A stretch of DNA of 64,000 nucleotides from an uncultured Clostridia bacterium. Its GTDB lineage: Bacteria; Bacillota; Clostridia; Christensenellales; Borkfalkiaceae. The notes under the pieces were generated by a model. It was not told the DNA's origin. It did no database searches and saw only the letters and a list, made by a program, of their open reading frames with translations. Positions within the stretch are counted from its first letter, which is position 1; every line of letters begins with the position of its first letter. Positions 1-7,052 of this stretch are shown here, one piece after another. The position numbers and the translations under genes are program-made. Where the stretch lies: NCBI GenBank assembly GCA_934278995.1, contig CAKQWM010000002.1, positions 62,001 through 126,000 on the forward strand, read 5' to 3'.

Positions 1-1139
1 TCGATCCCTTCGTCGGCAGGCTCAATATGTTTAAGGTAGTAAGCGGTACGCTTGCTTCCGGTATGGTTTTAAAGGACGTCAATAAAGATAACGACGAAAA
101 AGTAAGTTCTATTTACTACATCAAAGGTAAAAAGCAAGAACCCGCTTCGTCTATCGTTGCGGGCGACATCGGCGCTTTGGCAAAACTCGGCGACGTTACT
201 ACCGGAGACACCTTGACGGAAGATCCTTCCTTAAAATTTGCCCCCATCGTTACGCCTACGCCCGTTTACTCGATGGCTGTTTTCGCGGCTAAAAAAGGCG
301 ACGAAGATAAAGTCTTCGGAGGTCTTAGTAAACTTAAAGACGAAGATATTTCCTTTACTGTAACCAAAAACGCGGAAACCAACGAAATGCTTTTGTCCGG
401 TATCGGCGAAACTCAACTTTCCATTCTTTGCAAAAAGTTAAAGAGTAAATTCGGTTGCGAAGCCGTTTTGAAAGAACCCCGTATCGCTTACCGCGAAACG
501 GTCAGAAAAACCGCGGAAGCCGAAGGTAAACATAAGAAGCAATCGGGCGGCGCGGGACAGTTCGGCGACTGCTGGGTAAGATTCGAACCGGGCGCGGAAG
601 ACGGCGTTTACGAATTTGTTGACGCGGTTGTCGGCGGCGCCGTTCCCCGTCAGTTTATTCCTGCGGTAGATAAAGGTTTAAGAGAAGCCATTAAAGAAGG
701 CGTTTTGGCGGGTTATCCCATGGTTAACCTGAAATGCACCCTTTTCGACGGAAAGTATCACCCAGTTGACTCGAAAGAAATCGCGTTCGTTACCGCTGCG
801 AAACTCGCTTATCAGGAAGGCATCGCTAAAGCAAGCCCCGTTATTTTGGAGCCTATAATGCATCTTGAAATAACCGTACCCGATTCGTTTATGGGCGATA
901 TTATGGGCGATATGAACAAGCGTCGCGGCAGAATTTTAGGTACCGATCAGGTTGAAGGCAAGGCTATAGTATCGGCGGAAGCCCCGCAGTCCGAACTTTC
1001 CAAATACGCTACCGATCTTCGTTCAATGACGCAGGGAAGAGGCAGATTCGTATCGGAATTCGTTCGTTACGAAGAAGTTCCTCCTACCGCTCAGGACAAG
1101 ATTATCAAAGAAGCCAAGGAAAGGGCGGCTAAAGAATAA
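1..1139 (+). CDS. Elongation factor G, EF-G2-type paralogue (5' end cut off)
   Basis: A translational GTPase that catalyses ribosomal translocation or a related step; only domains II to V are in the window. The frame is open from base 3 (DPFVGRLNMF, a domain II signature), so the GTP-binding domain lies upstream. Domain IV carries HKKQSGGAGQFGDCWVRFEP, closer to the EF-G2 form (HKKQSGGxGQFGD) than to canonical FusA (RQSGGRGQYGHVW). Domain V has SFMGDIMGDMNKRRGRILG and QSELSKYATDLRSMTQGRG. The gene ends at a TAA followed by a hairpin. The family assignment is solid; the EF-G2 subtype and any specialised role are inference. Confidence 0.9.
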   Translation, partial: DPFVGRLNMFKVVSGTLASGMVLKDVNKDNDEKVSSIYYIKGKKQEPASSIVAGDIGALAKLGDVTTGDTLTEDPSLKFAPIVTPTPVYSMAVFAAKKGDEDKVFGGLSKLKDEDISFTVTKNAETNEMLLSGIGETQLSILCKKLKSKFGCEAVLKEPRIAYRETVRKTAEAEGKHKKQSGGAGQFGDCWVRFEPGAEDGVYEFVDAVVGGAVPRQFIPAVDKGLREAIKEGVLAGYPMVNLKCTLFDGKYHPVDSKEIAFVTAAKLAYQEGIAKASPVILEPIMHLEITVPDSFMGDIMGDMNKRRGRILGTDQVEGKAIVSAEAPQSELSKYATDLRSMTQGRGRFVSEFVRYEEVPPTAQDKIIKEAKERAAKE

Positions 1140-1160
1140 TTAAGAATAATAATAAACCGA

Positions 1161-1197
1161 GAGCGTACACACGTCAGTTTGTGTACGCTCGACTTTT
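1161..1197 (+). terminator. Terminator-like hairpin after EF-G
   Basis: Arms GAGCGTACACA (1161-1171) and TGTGTACGCTC (1180-1190) form an 11-bp stem followed by a weak T stretch (ACTTTT). Confidence 0.65.
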
Positions 1198-1200
1198 GAC

Positions 1201-1227
1201 GATAAACGGCTTATAGCCCGACTTTTT
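1201..1227 (+). repeat. Dispersed 27-bp motif, copy 1 (intergenic)
   Basis: Reads GATAAACGGCTTATAG then CCCGACTTTTT, 25 of 27 consensus positions. It sits just after the EF-G terminator and ends 7 bp before the next start codon. Confidence 0.75.
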
Positions 1228-1234
1228 TGAAATT

Positions 1235-2161
1235 ATGATACTAACAGTATGTCCTAACCCGTGCATCGACTACACGATAGAAGTCGAAAATATAAACGTC
1301 GGAAGACTTAACCGCATCGAAAACCGCATCGAACATTTTGCCGGAAAAGCGTGCAATACCGCAATAGGCGTGACGCGCCTCGGCAAAGCCGTTACCGCAA
1401 CGGGTTTTTTGTTCGACAAGGGCGGAAAGGCGTTTATAAATTACCTCGAAAAGGAAAACGTGAATTGCAATTTCGTTTTCAATAAAGGTTCTTTAAGAGT
1501 CAACTTTAAAATAATAGATTCCAAATCCATGCTGACCGAACTTAACGACAGCGGTCACGAGGTAACGGAACAAAAACAAAAAGAACTTTTGACTCTCGTT
1601 AAAGAACTTTCTTCCTCGGCAGACGTTACCGTAATATCAGGGTCTCTTCCCAAAGGCGTAAAGGCGGGATATTATTACGACCTCGTAAAGGCTTCTAACG
1701 GCAAAGTGATAGTCGATTGCGAAACCGATAAACTTAAAGCGGCGATATCCGCAGGCGTTTATATGGTTAAACCGAATTTATTCGAACTCGAAAGTTTTTC
1801 AAACAGACAATGCAAAAGTTACGACGACATGCTTTCTTGTTGTCACTCGCTTATAGACGCGGGCGTGAAAAAAGTTTTGTTATCGCTCGGTACAAGAGGC
1901 GCTATTTTAACCGACGGCGTTACTAATTTATATTGCCGTAGCGAAAACGTTGCGGTAAACTCTACGGTCGGCGCGGGTGATTCCATGATAGCGGCGGCTT
2001 CGGTTTGCTTGCAGGAAGGCTTTGACGACGAAGAACTTTTAAGATGCGCCGTCGCGGCGGGTACGGCTTCCGTAACGACGCCCGGCACAAGTCTTTTTAA
2101 AAAAGAAAAATACGACGAAATTTATAAAAAACTTAAAGTCAGTAAAATACAGAAAAAGTAA
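1235..2161 (+). CDS. PfkB-family sugar-phosphate kinase, 1-phosphofructokinase type
   Basis: Ribokinase-fold enzyme that phosphorylates a phosphorylated hexose, most likely fructose-1-phosphate to fructose-1,6-bisphosphate in the cytoplasm. The 308-residue protein begins MILTVCPNPCIDYT, the typical start of the FruK/LacC/PfkB group. It has GKACNTAIGVTRLG near residue 45 and the anion-hole/catalytic motif STVGAGDSM near 245, with Asp as the general base. There is no clear Shine-Dalgarno upstream; a copy of the dispersed motif occupies that space. No PTS or DeoR genes are adjacent, so the substrate (fructose-1-P or tagatose-6-P) cannot be fixed from context. Confidence 0.8.
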   Translation: MILTVCPNPCIDYTIEVENINVGRLNRIENRIEHFAGKACNTAIGVTRLGKAVTATGFLFDKGGKAFINYLEKENVNCNFVFNKGSLRVNFKIIDSKSMLTELNDSGHEVTEQKQKELLTLVKELSSSADVTVISGSLPKGVKAGYYYDLVKASNGKVIVDCETDKLKAAISAGVYMVKPNLFELESFSNRQCKSYDDMLSCCHSLIDAGVKKVLLSLGTRGAILTDGVTNLYCRSENVAVNSTVGAGDSMIAAASVCLQEGFDDEELLRCAVAAGTASVTTPGTSLFKKEKYDEIYKKLKVSKIQKK

Positions 2162-2170
2162 ACGAAGAAG

Positions 2171-2200
2171 GGTTGCCGATTTTTGACGGCAACCTTTTTT
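2171..2200. terminator. Intrinsic terminator between convergent genes
   Basis: GGTTGCCG (2171-2178) pairs with CGGCAACC (2187-2194), followed by six T on the plus strand. It overlaps the 3' end of the minus-strand gene by two bases. Confidence 0.85.
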
Positions 2201-3101
2201 AAAACGGATAGTCTTCAAGAAGAATATCCGTTATTTTGTTATTTTCGACCGTCGTTTTTACGTACTTAGCGGTTTTTCCGACGACGGCGTAAGTAGAAGG
2301 AAAGTCTTTTAAAAACGGAGGAAGAATAAAAGAATATTCTCCTAAAAAATCCTTTATAAGCGAATAATCGGATAAAAGATTATCGCTTAAAAAATGCCGA
2401 TAATCGACTGATAGACGGACTTCTTCCAAAAATGCGTAGGTTATAAGTTTATCGGGGAGTTCTTTATAAGGATAAAAAACACGGCAGGTTTTATCCGTTA
2501 AATTAACTTTTCCGTCGTAATTGTATCGGGAAGTTTCCTCATAAGAAAAAATCGTTCGGCTGATTTTTTTTATCGATAGTTCTTTTGATACGTCGTAACT
2601 ATGACAAACCGCGGAAAACTCTTCCTTTATCGTCGGCGCCGAAAAAACAGCGACGTAGTGAATACCCGATATCAGATCTACCAAAAACAGATTGCCACCT
2701 ACGGGATAAATTTTTAAATCTTGCGGGATAAAAGGTATCTGTAAAATCAATTCTTCGTTATATCCGTTAATGCGTAGTTTTATTGCGCCGTCCGTAAAAA
2801 CTGTAATCAGATATTCTATGTTATCGAAAACAAACGAACGTTTTACGATTGTTTTATAAGGTAAATCAAACTTCGGTTTTAAAATCGGATAACACAAAAA
2901 AGCCCCGTATAGGTCGGTTATTGCAACATTTTCTTGAAAAAAAGCGTCTTTATGATATATTGAAGGTTCGTAATTTTTGCCGTTAAAAAATCTTATGACG
3001 TCACCGCATAAAGTTATTTCGGACGGGTTTTTATCGATGACGACCTCTTGATTATCGAACGATGCCAATGACTTTTGCGAAGAATAAAGAAAAACTTTCA
3101 T
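2199..3101 (-). CDS. Conserved-looking protein of unknown function
   Basis: A 300-residue soluble protein that I do not recognise. It has no signal peptide or transmembrane segment and alternates short hydrophobic and polar stretches rich in Tyr, Phe and Val, suggesting a mostly beta structure. Convergent with the sugar kinase and divergent from the Myb-like regulator. A copy of the dispersed 27-bp motif lies in its coding sequence (2896-2922) and is read as AITDLYGAF. The start is the first ATG, with AAGG only 2 nt upstream. No function is proposed. Confidence 0.7.
   Translation of the reverse strand: MKVFLYSSQKSLASFDNQEVVIDKNPSEITLCGDVIRFFNGKNYEPSIYHKDAFFQENVAITDLYGAFLCYPILKPKFDLPYKTIVKRSFVFDNIEYLITVFTDGAIKLRINGYNEELILQIPFIPQDLKIYPVGGNLFLVDLISGIHYVAVFSAPTIKEEFSAVCHSYDVSKELSIKKISRTIFSYEETSRYNYDGKVNLTDKTCRVFYPYKELPDKLITYAFLEEVRLSVDYRHFLSDNLLSDYSLIKDFLGEYSFILPPFLKDFPSTYAVVGKTAKYVKTTVENNKITDILLEDYPF
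2896..2922 (-). repeat. Dispersed 27-bp motif, coding copy
   Basis: AATAACCGACCTATA followed by CGGGGCTTTTTT in the sense strand of the unknown gene, codon register 1 (ATA ACC GAC CTA). Confidence 0.55.
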
Positions 3102-3148
3102 ACCTTAATATATTAAAAAAACCGTTCGGCTATGTTTGAAAGTATATT

Positions 3149-3178
3149 TTGTTGTCAACAATTCAATCGAAATAATAT
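3149..3178 (+). promoter_or_regulatory. Possible sigma-A promoter for the Myb-like regulator
   Basis: TTGTTG (3149-3154), 18-bp spacer, TAATAT (3173-3178). An overlapping TTGTCA gives a 15-bp spacer, so the -35 box is uncertain. Confidence 0.4.
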
Positions 3179-3197
3179 TTAGGACGGTTAATTTCTG

Positions 3198-3824
3198 ATG
3201 AAAGGATTTACTGAAACGGAAACGAAATTGTTGCTTTTTGAAGCTGTTAAGGCGACGAGAGCAGGAAAAAGTTTGTCCGAAGTTTTTTCTTCGGTTGCAA
3301 ACAAAACGGGGCGCGCGAAAGGAAGCGTGAGAAATTACTATTATAATTTAATCAAAAACGAAGAAAAGAAAAAAGCTTATTCCGAAGTTATAGAGGGAGT
3401 AAAAGATCTTAAAGCGGAAAAGTTTGAAAACTTTTCCGACGCCGATTTAAATTTGTTGCTTAGTAAAATCAGACAAGGTAAAACGGAGGGTAAATCGGTA
3501 AGGAGCGTTATACAAAAACTTGCCGGCAAAGATCCTAAACTTGCCTTGCGCTATCAGAACAAATATCGTAATTATCTTAAAAAAGAAGATAAGTCGCGCC
3601 TGAACGATTCACCCGTTCGCGCCGAGGATTATCTTTATTTTTCCAAATTGTCCGAAGAAATCGACGGGCTTGTGGAAAAAATCAAAGACAAGTACGCCGT
3701 TGAATGTGTGAAATTAAAAGCGGAAAACGACGAACTGACGAGAGAAAACAAAGCGCTTAAAAAAAGACTGTTGAAAACAAACGTCGCGCCGTTTTTCGTT
3801 TCTGAAAACAAGCGTACAAACTGA
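3198..3824 (+). CDS. Myb-like two-repeat DNA-binding protein, RsfA-like
   Basis: Probable transcription regulator of 208 residues. The first Myb/SANT-like unit (about residues 3-52) contains the helix GRAKGSVRNYYY. A second similar unit (about 78-128) is followed by a charged coiled coil (about 150-195, KLKAENDELTRENKALKKRL). The layout resembles the RsfA family of prespore regulators, which fits the sporulation genes just downstream. The identification rests on pattern only. It is a separate unit from yabP, with its own upstream AT-rich promoter region. Confidence 0.5.
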   Translation: MKGFTETETKLLLFEAVKATRAGKSLSEVFSSVANKTGRAKGSVRNYYYNLIKNEEKKKAYSEVIEGVKDLKAEKFENFSDADLNLLLSKIRQGKTEGKSVRSVIQKLAGKDPKLALRYQNKYRNYLKKEDKSRLNDSPVRAEDYLYFSKLSEEIDGLVEKIKDKYAVECVKLKAENDELTRENKALKKRLLKTNVAPFFVSENKRTN

Positions 3825-3889
3825 CGGGAAACCTTAAATACTATCATAAATTTCTTTACTTACGAATACCTTATAATAAAGGTGTAAAA

Positions 3890-4138
3890 ATGAGCGAACA
3901 TCAACTTACGTTATGCAAAAACGGGCTTGAAGCAAAATGCGTTGCCGAAGTTCTCGGCTTTTCGGAAAAAGAGGTTAAAATTTCGCTTTCCGACGACAGA
4001 AGGATAACGATTTCGGGAGAAGGGCTTAAAATCGTCGGTTTTTCGAGAACGACGGGAGACCTTTGCGTTTCCGGTAAAATAACGCAGGTTACTTATCGTG
4101 ATAAGGGCGAAAAATTTATCAAAAGGCTTTTGAAATAG
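3890..4138 (+). CDS. yabP: Sporulation protein, YabP family
   Basis: Small 82-residue protein of the YabP/YqfC family, made in the mother cell during sporulation; in Bacillus it is linked to coat or cortex assembly. Visible family features are the opening HQLTLCKNGLEAKCVAEVLGF, RITISGEGLKIVGF and the closing DLCVSGKITQVTYRD. A Shine-Dalgarno AAAGGTG precedes the ATG. It is followed after 3 bp by yabQ and then divIC, the order seen in many Bacillota, which strongly supports the call. Confidence 0.8.
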   Translation: MSEHQLTLCKNGLEAKCVAEVLGFSEKEVKISLSDDRRITISGEGLKIVGFSRTTGDLCVSGKITQVTYRDKGEKFIKRLLK

Positions 4139-4141
4139 ATT

Positions 4142-4642
4142 ATGTTCGTATCGAGCGGTCAGTTTAAAAACCTTCTTATTCTTTTCGCCTGTGGTTTTGC
4201 GTCCGGGTTTTTTACGGACGCTTTTACCTTTTTTAAGGACGCAAAAAAGAAAATCGCATCCGTAGTGGGATGGTTATTTTACTTTTCAGCCGAGTTTATT
4301 TGTTATTTTTTCATCAAAAACCTTTTCGATATGGGTTCGGTAAGGTTATACATGCCGGTTTCCTTTTTGTGCGGGGCATATTTAAGTCATATTATTTTTA
4401 ATAAAACACTTGCAATTTTTTGTCGAAAAGTGTATAATATGCTTGAAAAACGTTACGACGTAATAAAATCGCACGTCAAAACGGTAACGTTAGGGAAATA
4501 TCATGCCGGCAGAAAAGATAAAAAGACTAATCGTGTCGTCGGTGGTAACGGCGGTTCTACTGTTGTTTATTCTTTTGAGTATCATGGTGTATCAGATGAT
4601 AGCCATAAAAAATACAAGAAGGCAAATCGACGCGTTAAATAA
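4142..4642 (+). CDS. yabQ: Spore cortex protein, YabQ family
   Basis: Membrane protein of 166 residues with about three transmembrane stretches in the first 95 residues (LLILFACGFASGFF, VVGWLFYFSAEFICYFF, LYMPVSFLCGAYLSHIIF), then a basic tail. YabQ is required for cortex formation in Bacillus. Its position between yabP and divIC supports the name. The last 46 codons overlap divIC by 140 bp in another frame. That tail (from about residue 120) is low-complexity and polar, so the natural stop may have been lost. Confidence 0.7.
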   Translation: MFVSSGQFKNLLILFACGFASGFFTDAFTFFKDAKKKIASVVGWLFYFSAEFICYFFIKNLFDMGSVRLYMPVSFLCGAYLSHIIFNKTLAIFCRKVYNMLEKRYDVIKSHVKTVTLGKYHAGRKDKKTNRVVGGNGGSTVVYSFEYHGVSDDSHKKYKKANRRVK

Positions 4643-4766
4643 AGAAATATCCGAACTCGAAGCGGAAAAGGAACAAACCGAGGACAAAATTGAACTTTGG
4701 CTTTCCGATTGGAAAATCGAAGAAAGACAACGCGAACTCGGTTGGGTTTACGAGCAAGACAAATGA
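4503..4766 (+). CDS. divIC: Septum formation initiator, FtsB/DivIC family
   Basis: Bitopic division protein of 87 residues: short cytoplasmic start, one transmembrane helix (about 9-32), then an extracellular coiled coil (about 36-65, RRQIDALNKEISELEAEKE). It would join the FtsL/DivIB/FtsW subcomplex at the septum. The start is preceded by AGGGA at 4494-4498 and is fixed by the helix that follows at once. It lies inside the 3' end of yabQ and overlaps the next start as ATGA, so translation is probably coupled through the operon. Confidence 0.8.
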   Translation: MPAEKIKRLIVSSVVTAVLLLFILLSIMVYQMIAIKNTRRQIDALNKEISELEAEKEQTEDKIELWLSDWKIEERQRELGWVYEQDK

Positions 4767-5632
4767 AACGCGCAATTATAGATATTGGTTCAAATTCCGT
4801 CCGTATGGCAATTTTTGCGGACGGAAATATTATTTTCAGAGATAAAATAACGTCTATGCTCGGCGAGAATATCGCAACGACCGGGAAACTCGACGAAAAA
4901 GCCGTCGAAAGAAATATACAAGTCATTGATGATTTTTGTAAAACGGCGATAGAACGGGGAGTTTTTAAAAAGGATATCTTTCCGTTTGCGACGGCGGCTG
5001 TTCGCCAAACCGAAAACGGAGGTTCTTTTGTCGCCGCCGTAAAACAAAAAATCGGCGTAACGGTTAAGGTGCTTTCCGAAAAAGAAGAATGTGAAGTCGC
5101 TTTGTCGGGCGCGCTCGGCGACTCGGACGGTGCGGTTCTGGACGTAGGCGGCGCGTCGAGCGAACTTATCGTAAAACGAGACGGTAAAATCGTTTATGAA
5201 AAAAGCCTTGCCGAAGGCGCCGTAAAACTAACCGACGAGTTTTCCGAGGAAGTTAAGCCTTTGTCGGAGTATCTTAAAAAAGTCGTAAAAACTTATAACG
5301 CGCCGAAAATAGCCGCGCTTACCGCAATAGGGGGTTCGGCAACGTGCGCCGGCTATATCGTAAGCGGTGATAAAACATATCAAAGAGAAAAAAACCACGG
5401 CAGATTTGTGTCGATAACCGACCTATACGCCACTTTATTGAAAATCAAAGAAGTACCGCCGCAGAAAAGAAGCGAGGTTTTCGATATTGAAAAGTCCCGC
5501 GCAAAAACGATTTTCAGCGGTGGTATGCTCATTTACGCTATTTTAAAATATCTCGGTCTTGAAGGGTTTAAAGTAAGCGAAAAAGACAACATAGAAGGCT
5601 ATTATAACTATCTTAAAGGAATAAAAACATGA
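4763..5632 (+). CDS. Exopolyphosphatase/pppGpp phosphatase (Ppx/GppA) family
   Basis: Actin-fold phosphatase acting on polyphosphate or (p)ppGpp. The 289-residue protein starts MKRAIIDIGSNSVRMAIF (phosphate-1 motif) and contains GAVLDVGGASSELIV (phosphate-2 motif) and LTAIGGSATCAG. It lacks the C-terminal HD extension of long GppA proteins. I place the start at the ATG overlapping the divIC stop, not at an in-frame ATG 66 bp upstream inside divIC. One copy of the dispersed motif lies in the coding sequence (5413-5439, read ITDLYATLL). Confidence 0.85.
   Translation: MKRAIIDIGSNSVRMAIFADGNIIFRDKITSMLGENIATTGKLDEKAVERNIQVIDDFCKTAIERGVFKKDIFPFATAAVRQTENGGSFVAAVKQKIGVTVKVLSEKEECEVALSGALGDSDGAVLDVGGASSELIVKRDGKIVYEKSLAEGAVKLTDEFSEEVKPLSEYLKKVVKTYNAPKIAALTAIGGSATCAGYIVSGDKTYQREKNHGRFVSITDLYATLLKIKEVPPQKRSEVFDIEKSRAKTIFSGGMLIYAILKYLGLEGFKVSEKDNIEGYYNYLKGIKT
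5413..5439 (+). repeat. Dispersed 27-bp motif, coding copy in ppx/gppA
   Basis: GATAACCGACCTATAC then GCCACTTTATT, sense strand, codon register 1. Confidence 0.55.
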
Positions 5633-6687
5633 AGAAAATCGCATACAATGTTATTTTGGCGATAATTCTTTCCGTTGCGGTCGCCACGGTTTCCGTTCTG
5701 ACGTCGATAAGTATTTGTTCGGTTTGCGACGGGCAGTATTATAAAATAGCAATTTTTGTCGTTATCGGGCTTATAGGCGGATATTTTATGCACAATATTT
5801 TGCATGAAGCAGGTCATGCGTTATTTGCCGAACGCGCCGGCGCAACGATTTTTGAAGTTGCTTTTTGCGGATTCGTTTTCGCAAGGGATAAAAAAGTCGG
5901 AATGAATCTCAGAAGCGGCGTTGCGGGCTGGACGGAATTTGTCCCGAACGAACCGAAAAAAGCAAGCGAGGTTTTGCGTAAATCTCTCGTCGGGGGAATG
6001 ATCGGAAGTTTCTTATCCCTGTTTATCGCGGTGATTGTTTACTGCTTGGGTATTTTTACGAAAAATTATTTTCTCGCTTCGGCGTTCGGCGCTCACGGAG
6101 CGGTCAACGTTTATATGATAATGCTTAACTTTTTTTCGTCGGCTCGGGGAACAGACGGCAGACTTATGGCTTCCGCGCCCGAAGAATACGCCTTAGCGGC
6201 AAGTTTTCTGGAATATCAATCGTATCTATATAACGGCGTAAGCGCGAAAAACATCGAGCGGCTGGATTTCGATAATCCCTGCGGTAAAAAAATAACGACT
6301 TTGTTCGACGTTCAGAAAGCCTTGCAAACGGGCGACGCAAAAACCGCCGAGGTTTATTTAGACGTTGCGCTTTCAGAGCATAAAACGACGGATAACGGGC
6401 TTATAGCTTTATATTTGGAAAAATTATTCGTCAGCATATTGTTTAACGATAAAGAAAATACGGAAAAATATTTTTTGTTATCGAAAAAAGAAATCGAATA
6501 CCCCTCGACGGTTACTTCGCTCAGGGTTGCCTGCTATTATCGTAAATATGACGGCGAAGAAAAATGGGCGGACAGCCTTAAAACCACTTTTTACCGCAGT
6601 CTTAATAATTGCGCGTTAAAGGGGCAGGCGGAAACCGAAAGAGAAATTTTTGAAAACTACTCTTATTATTTAAAAAACGAAAAGTAA
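5629..6687 (+). CDS. M50-like intramembrane zinc metalloprotease
   Basis: Polytopic membrane protein of 352 residues with a site-2-protease signature: H59-E60-x-x-H63 (ILHEAGHAL) inside a transmembrane segment and a later TDGR motif near residue 176 that could supply the third zinc ligand. Hydrophobic segments lie near 5-30, 40-70, 120-145 and 150-172; the remaining 170 residues look helical and cytoplasmic, TPR-like. It starts within the ppx stop (ATGA), so it is the last gene of the yabP operon, suggesting a sporulation or cell-division substrate. The second catalytic motif is weaker than the usual NxxPxxxLDGG. Two motif copies (5761, 6391) lie in it. Confidence 0.65.
   Translation: MKKIAYNVILAIILSVAVATVSVLTSISICSVCDGQYYKIAIFVVIGLIGGYFMHNILHEAGHALFAERAGATIFEVAFCGFVFARDKKVGMNLRSGVAGWTEFVPNEPKKASEVLRKSLVGGMIGSFLSLFIAVIVYCLGIFTKNYFLASAFGAHGAVNVYMIMLNFFSSARGTDGRLMASAPEEYALAASFLEYQSYLYNGVSAKNIERLDFDNPCGKKITTLFDVQKALQTGDAKTAEVYLDVALSEHKTTDNGLIALYLEKLFVSILFNDKENTEKYFLLSKKEIEYPSTVTSLRVACYYRKYDGEEKWADSLKTTFYRSLNNCALKGQAETEREIFENYSYYLKNEK
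5761..5787 (+). repeat. Dispersed 27-bp motif, weaker coding copy
   Basis: GTTATCGGGCTTATAG then GCGGATATTTT. It encodes VIGLIGGYF in a membrane helix, so protein constraint is an alternative explanation. Confidence 0.4.
6391..6417 (+). repeat. Dispersed 27-bp motif, coding copy in the M50 gene
   Basis: Contains the exact 16-mer GATAACGGGCTTATAG, read DNGLIA in codon register 0; the tail is diverged. Confidence 0.7.
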
Positions 6688-6725
6688 GTCGAAAGAAAAA
6701 CGAAAAGTAAGTCGAACATTAAGAT

Positions 6726-6761
6726 CAAAAACCCGCGAAAGGACAACTTTTGCGGGTTTTT
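6726..6761 (+). terminator. Terminator of the yabP operon
   Basis: AAAACCCGC (6727-6735) pairs with GCGGGTTTT (6752-6760), ending in five T. Confidence 0.85.
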
Positions 6762-7052
6762 CGTTGTAAAAAACAGATACTAAGAGCCGAAATTTTCTTG
6801 CTAAAACGAAATCACAGAGATTATACTTTCGTTTTTGCTTTGATACTTGCCGTTTTGGCGGTAAAAATTAAGAGTAAAGCGTCGAAAAACGCTTTACTTA
6901 TATTATTATTTAATATATAATAATATAAACGCACACGCATGCGTGCGTGCGAGATGACGTAATCCGGCAACGTCGCTTTCGTCGAAAACAGTATTAAAAC
7001 GAAATAATAAAAACGAAATAATAAAAACGAAATAATAAAAAGGAAAAGAAAA
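6762..7052 (+). promoter_or_regulatory. gyrB upstream region with hairpins and a short tandem repeat
   Basis: No gene is supported here. Visible features are a hairpin AGTAAAGCG/CGCTTTACT (6873-6898), an AT-rich inverted repeat around 6899-6927, a palindromic CGCACACGCATGCGTGCG stretch (6930-6947), and three copies of a 14-bp unit AAACGAAATAATAA just before the AAGGA ribosome-binding site. Confidence 0.5.
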
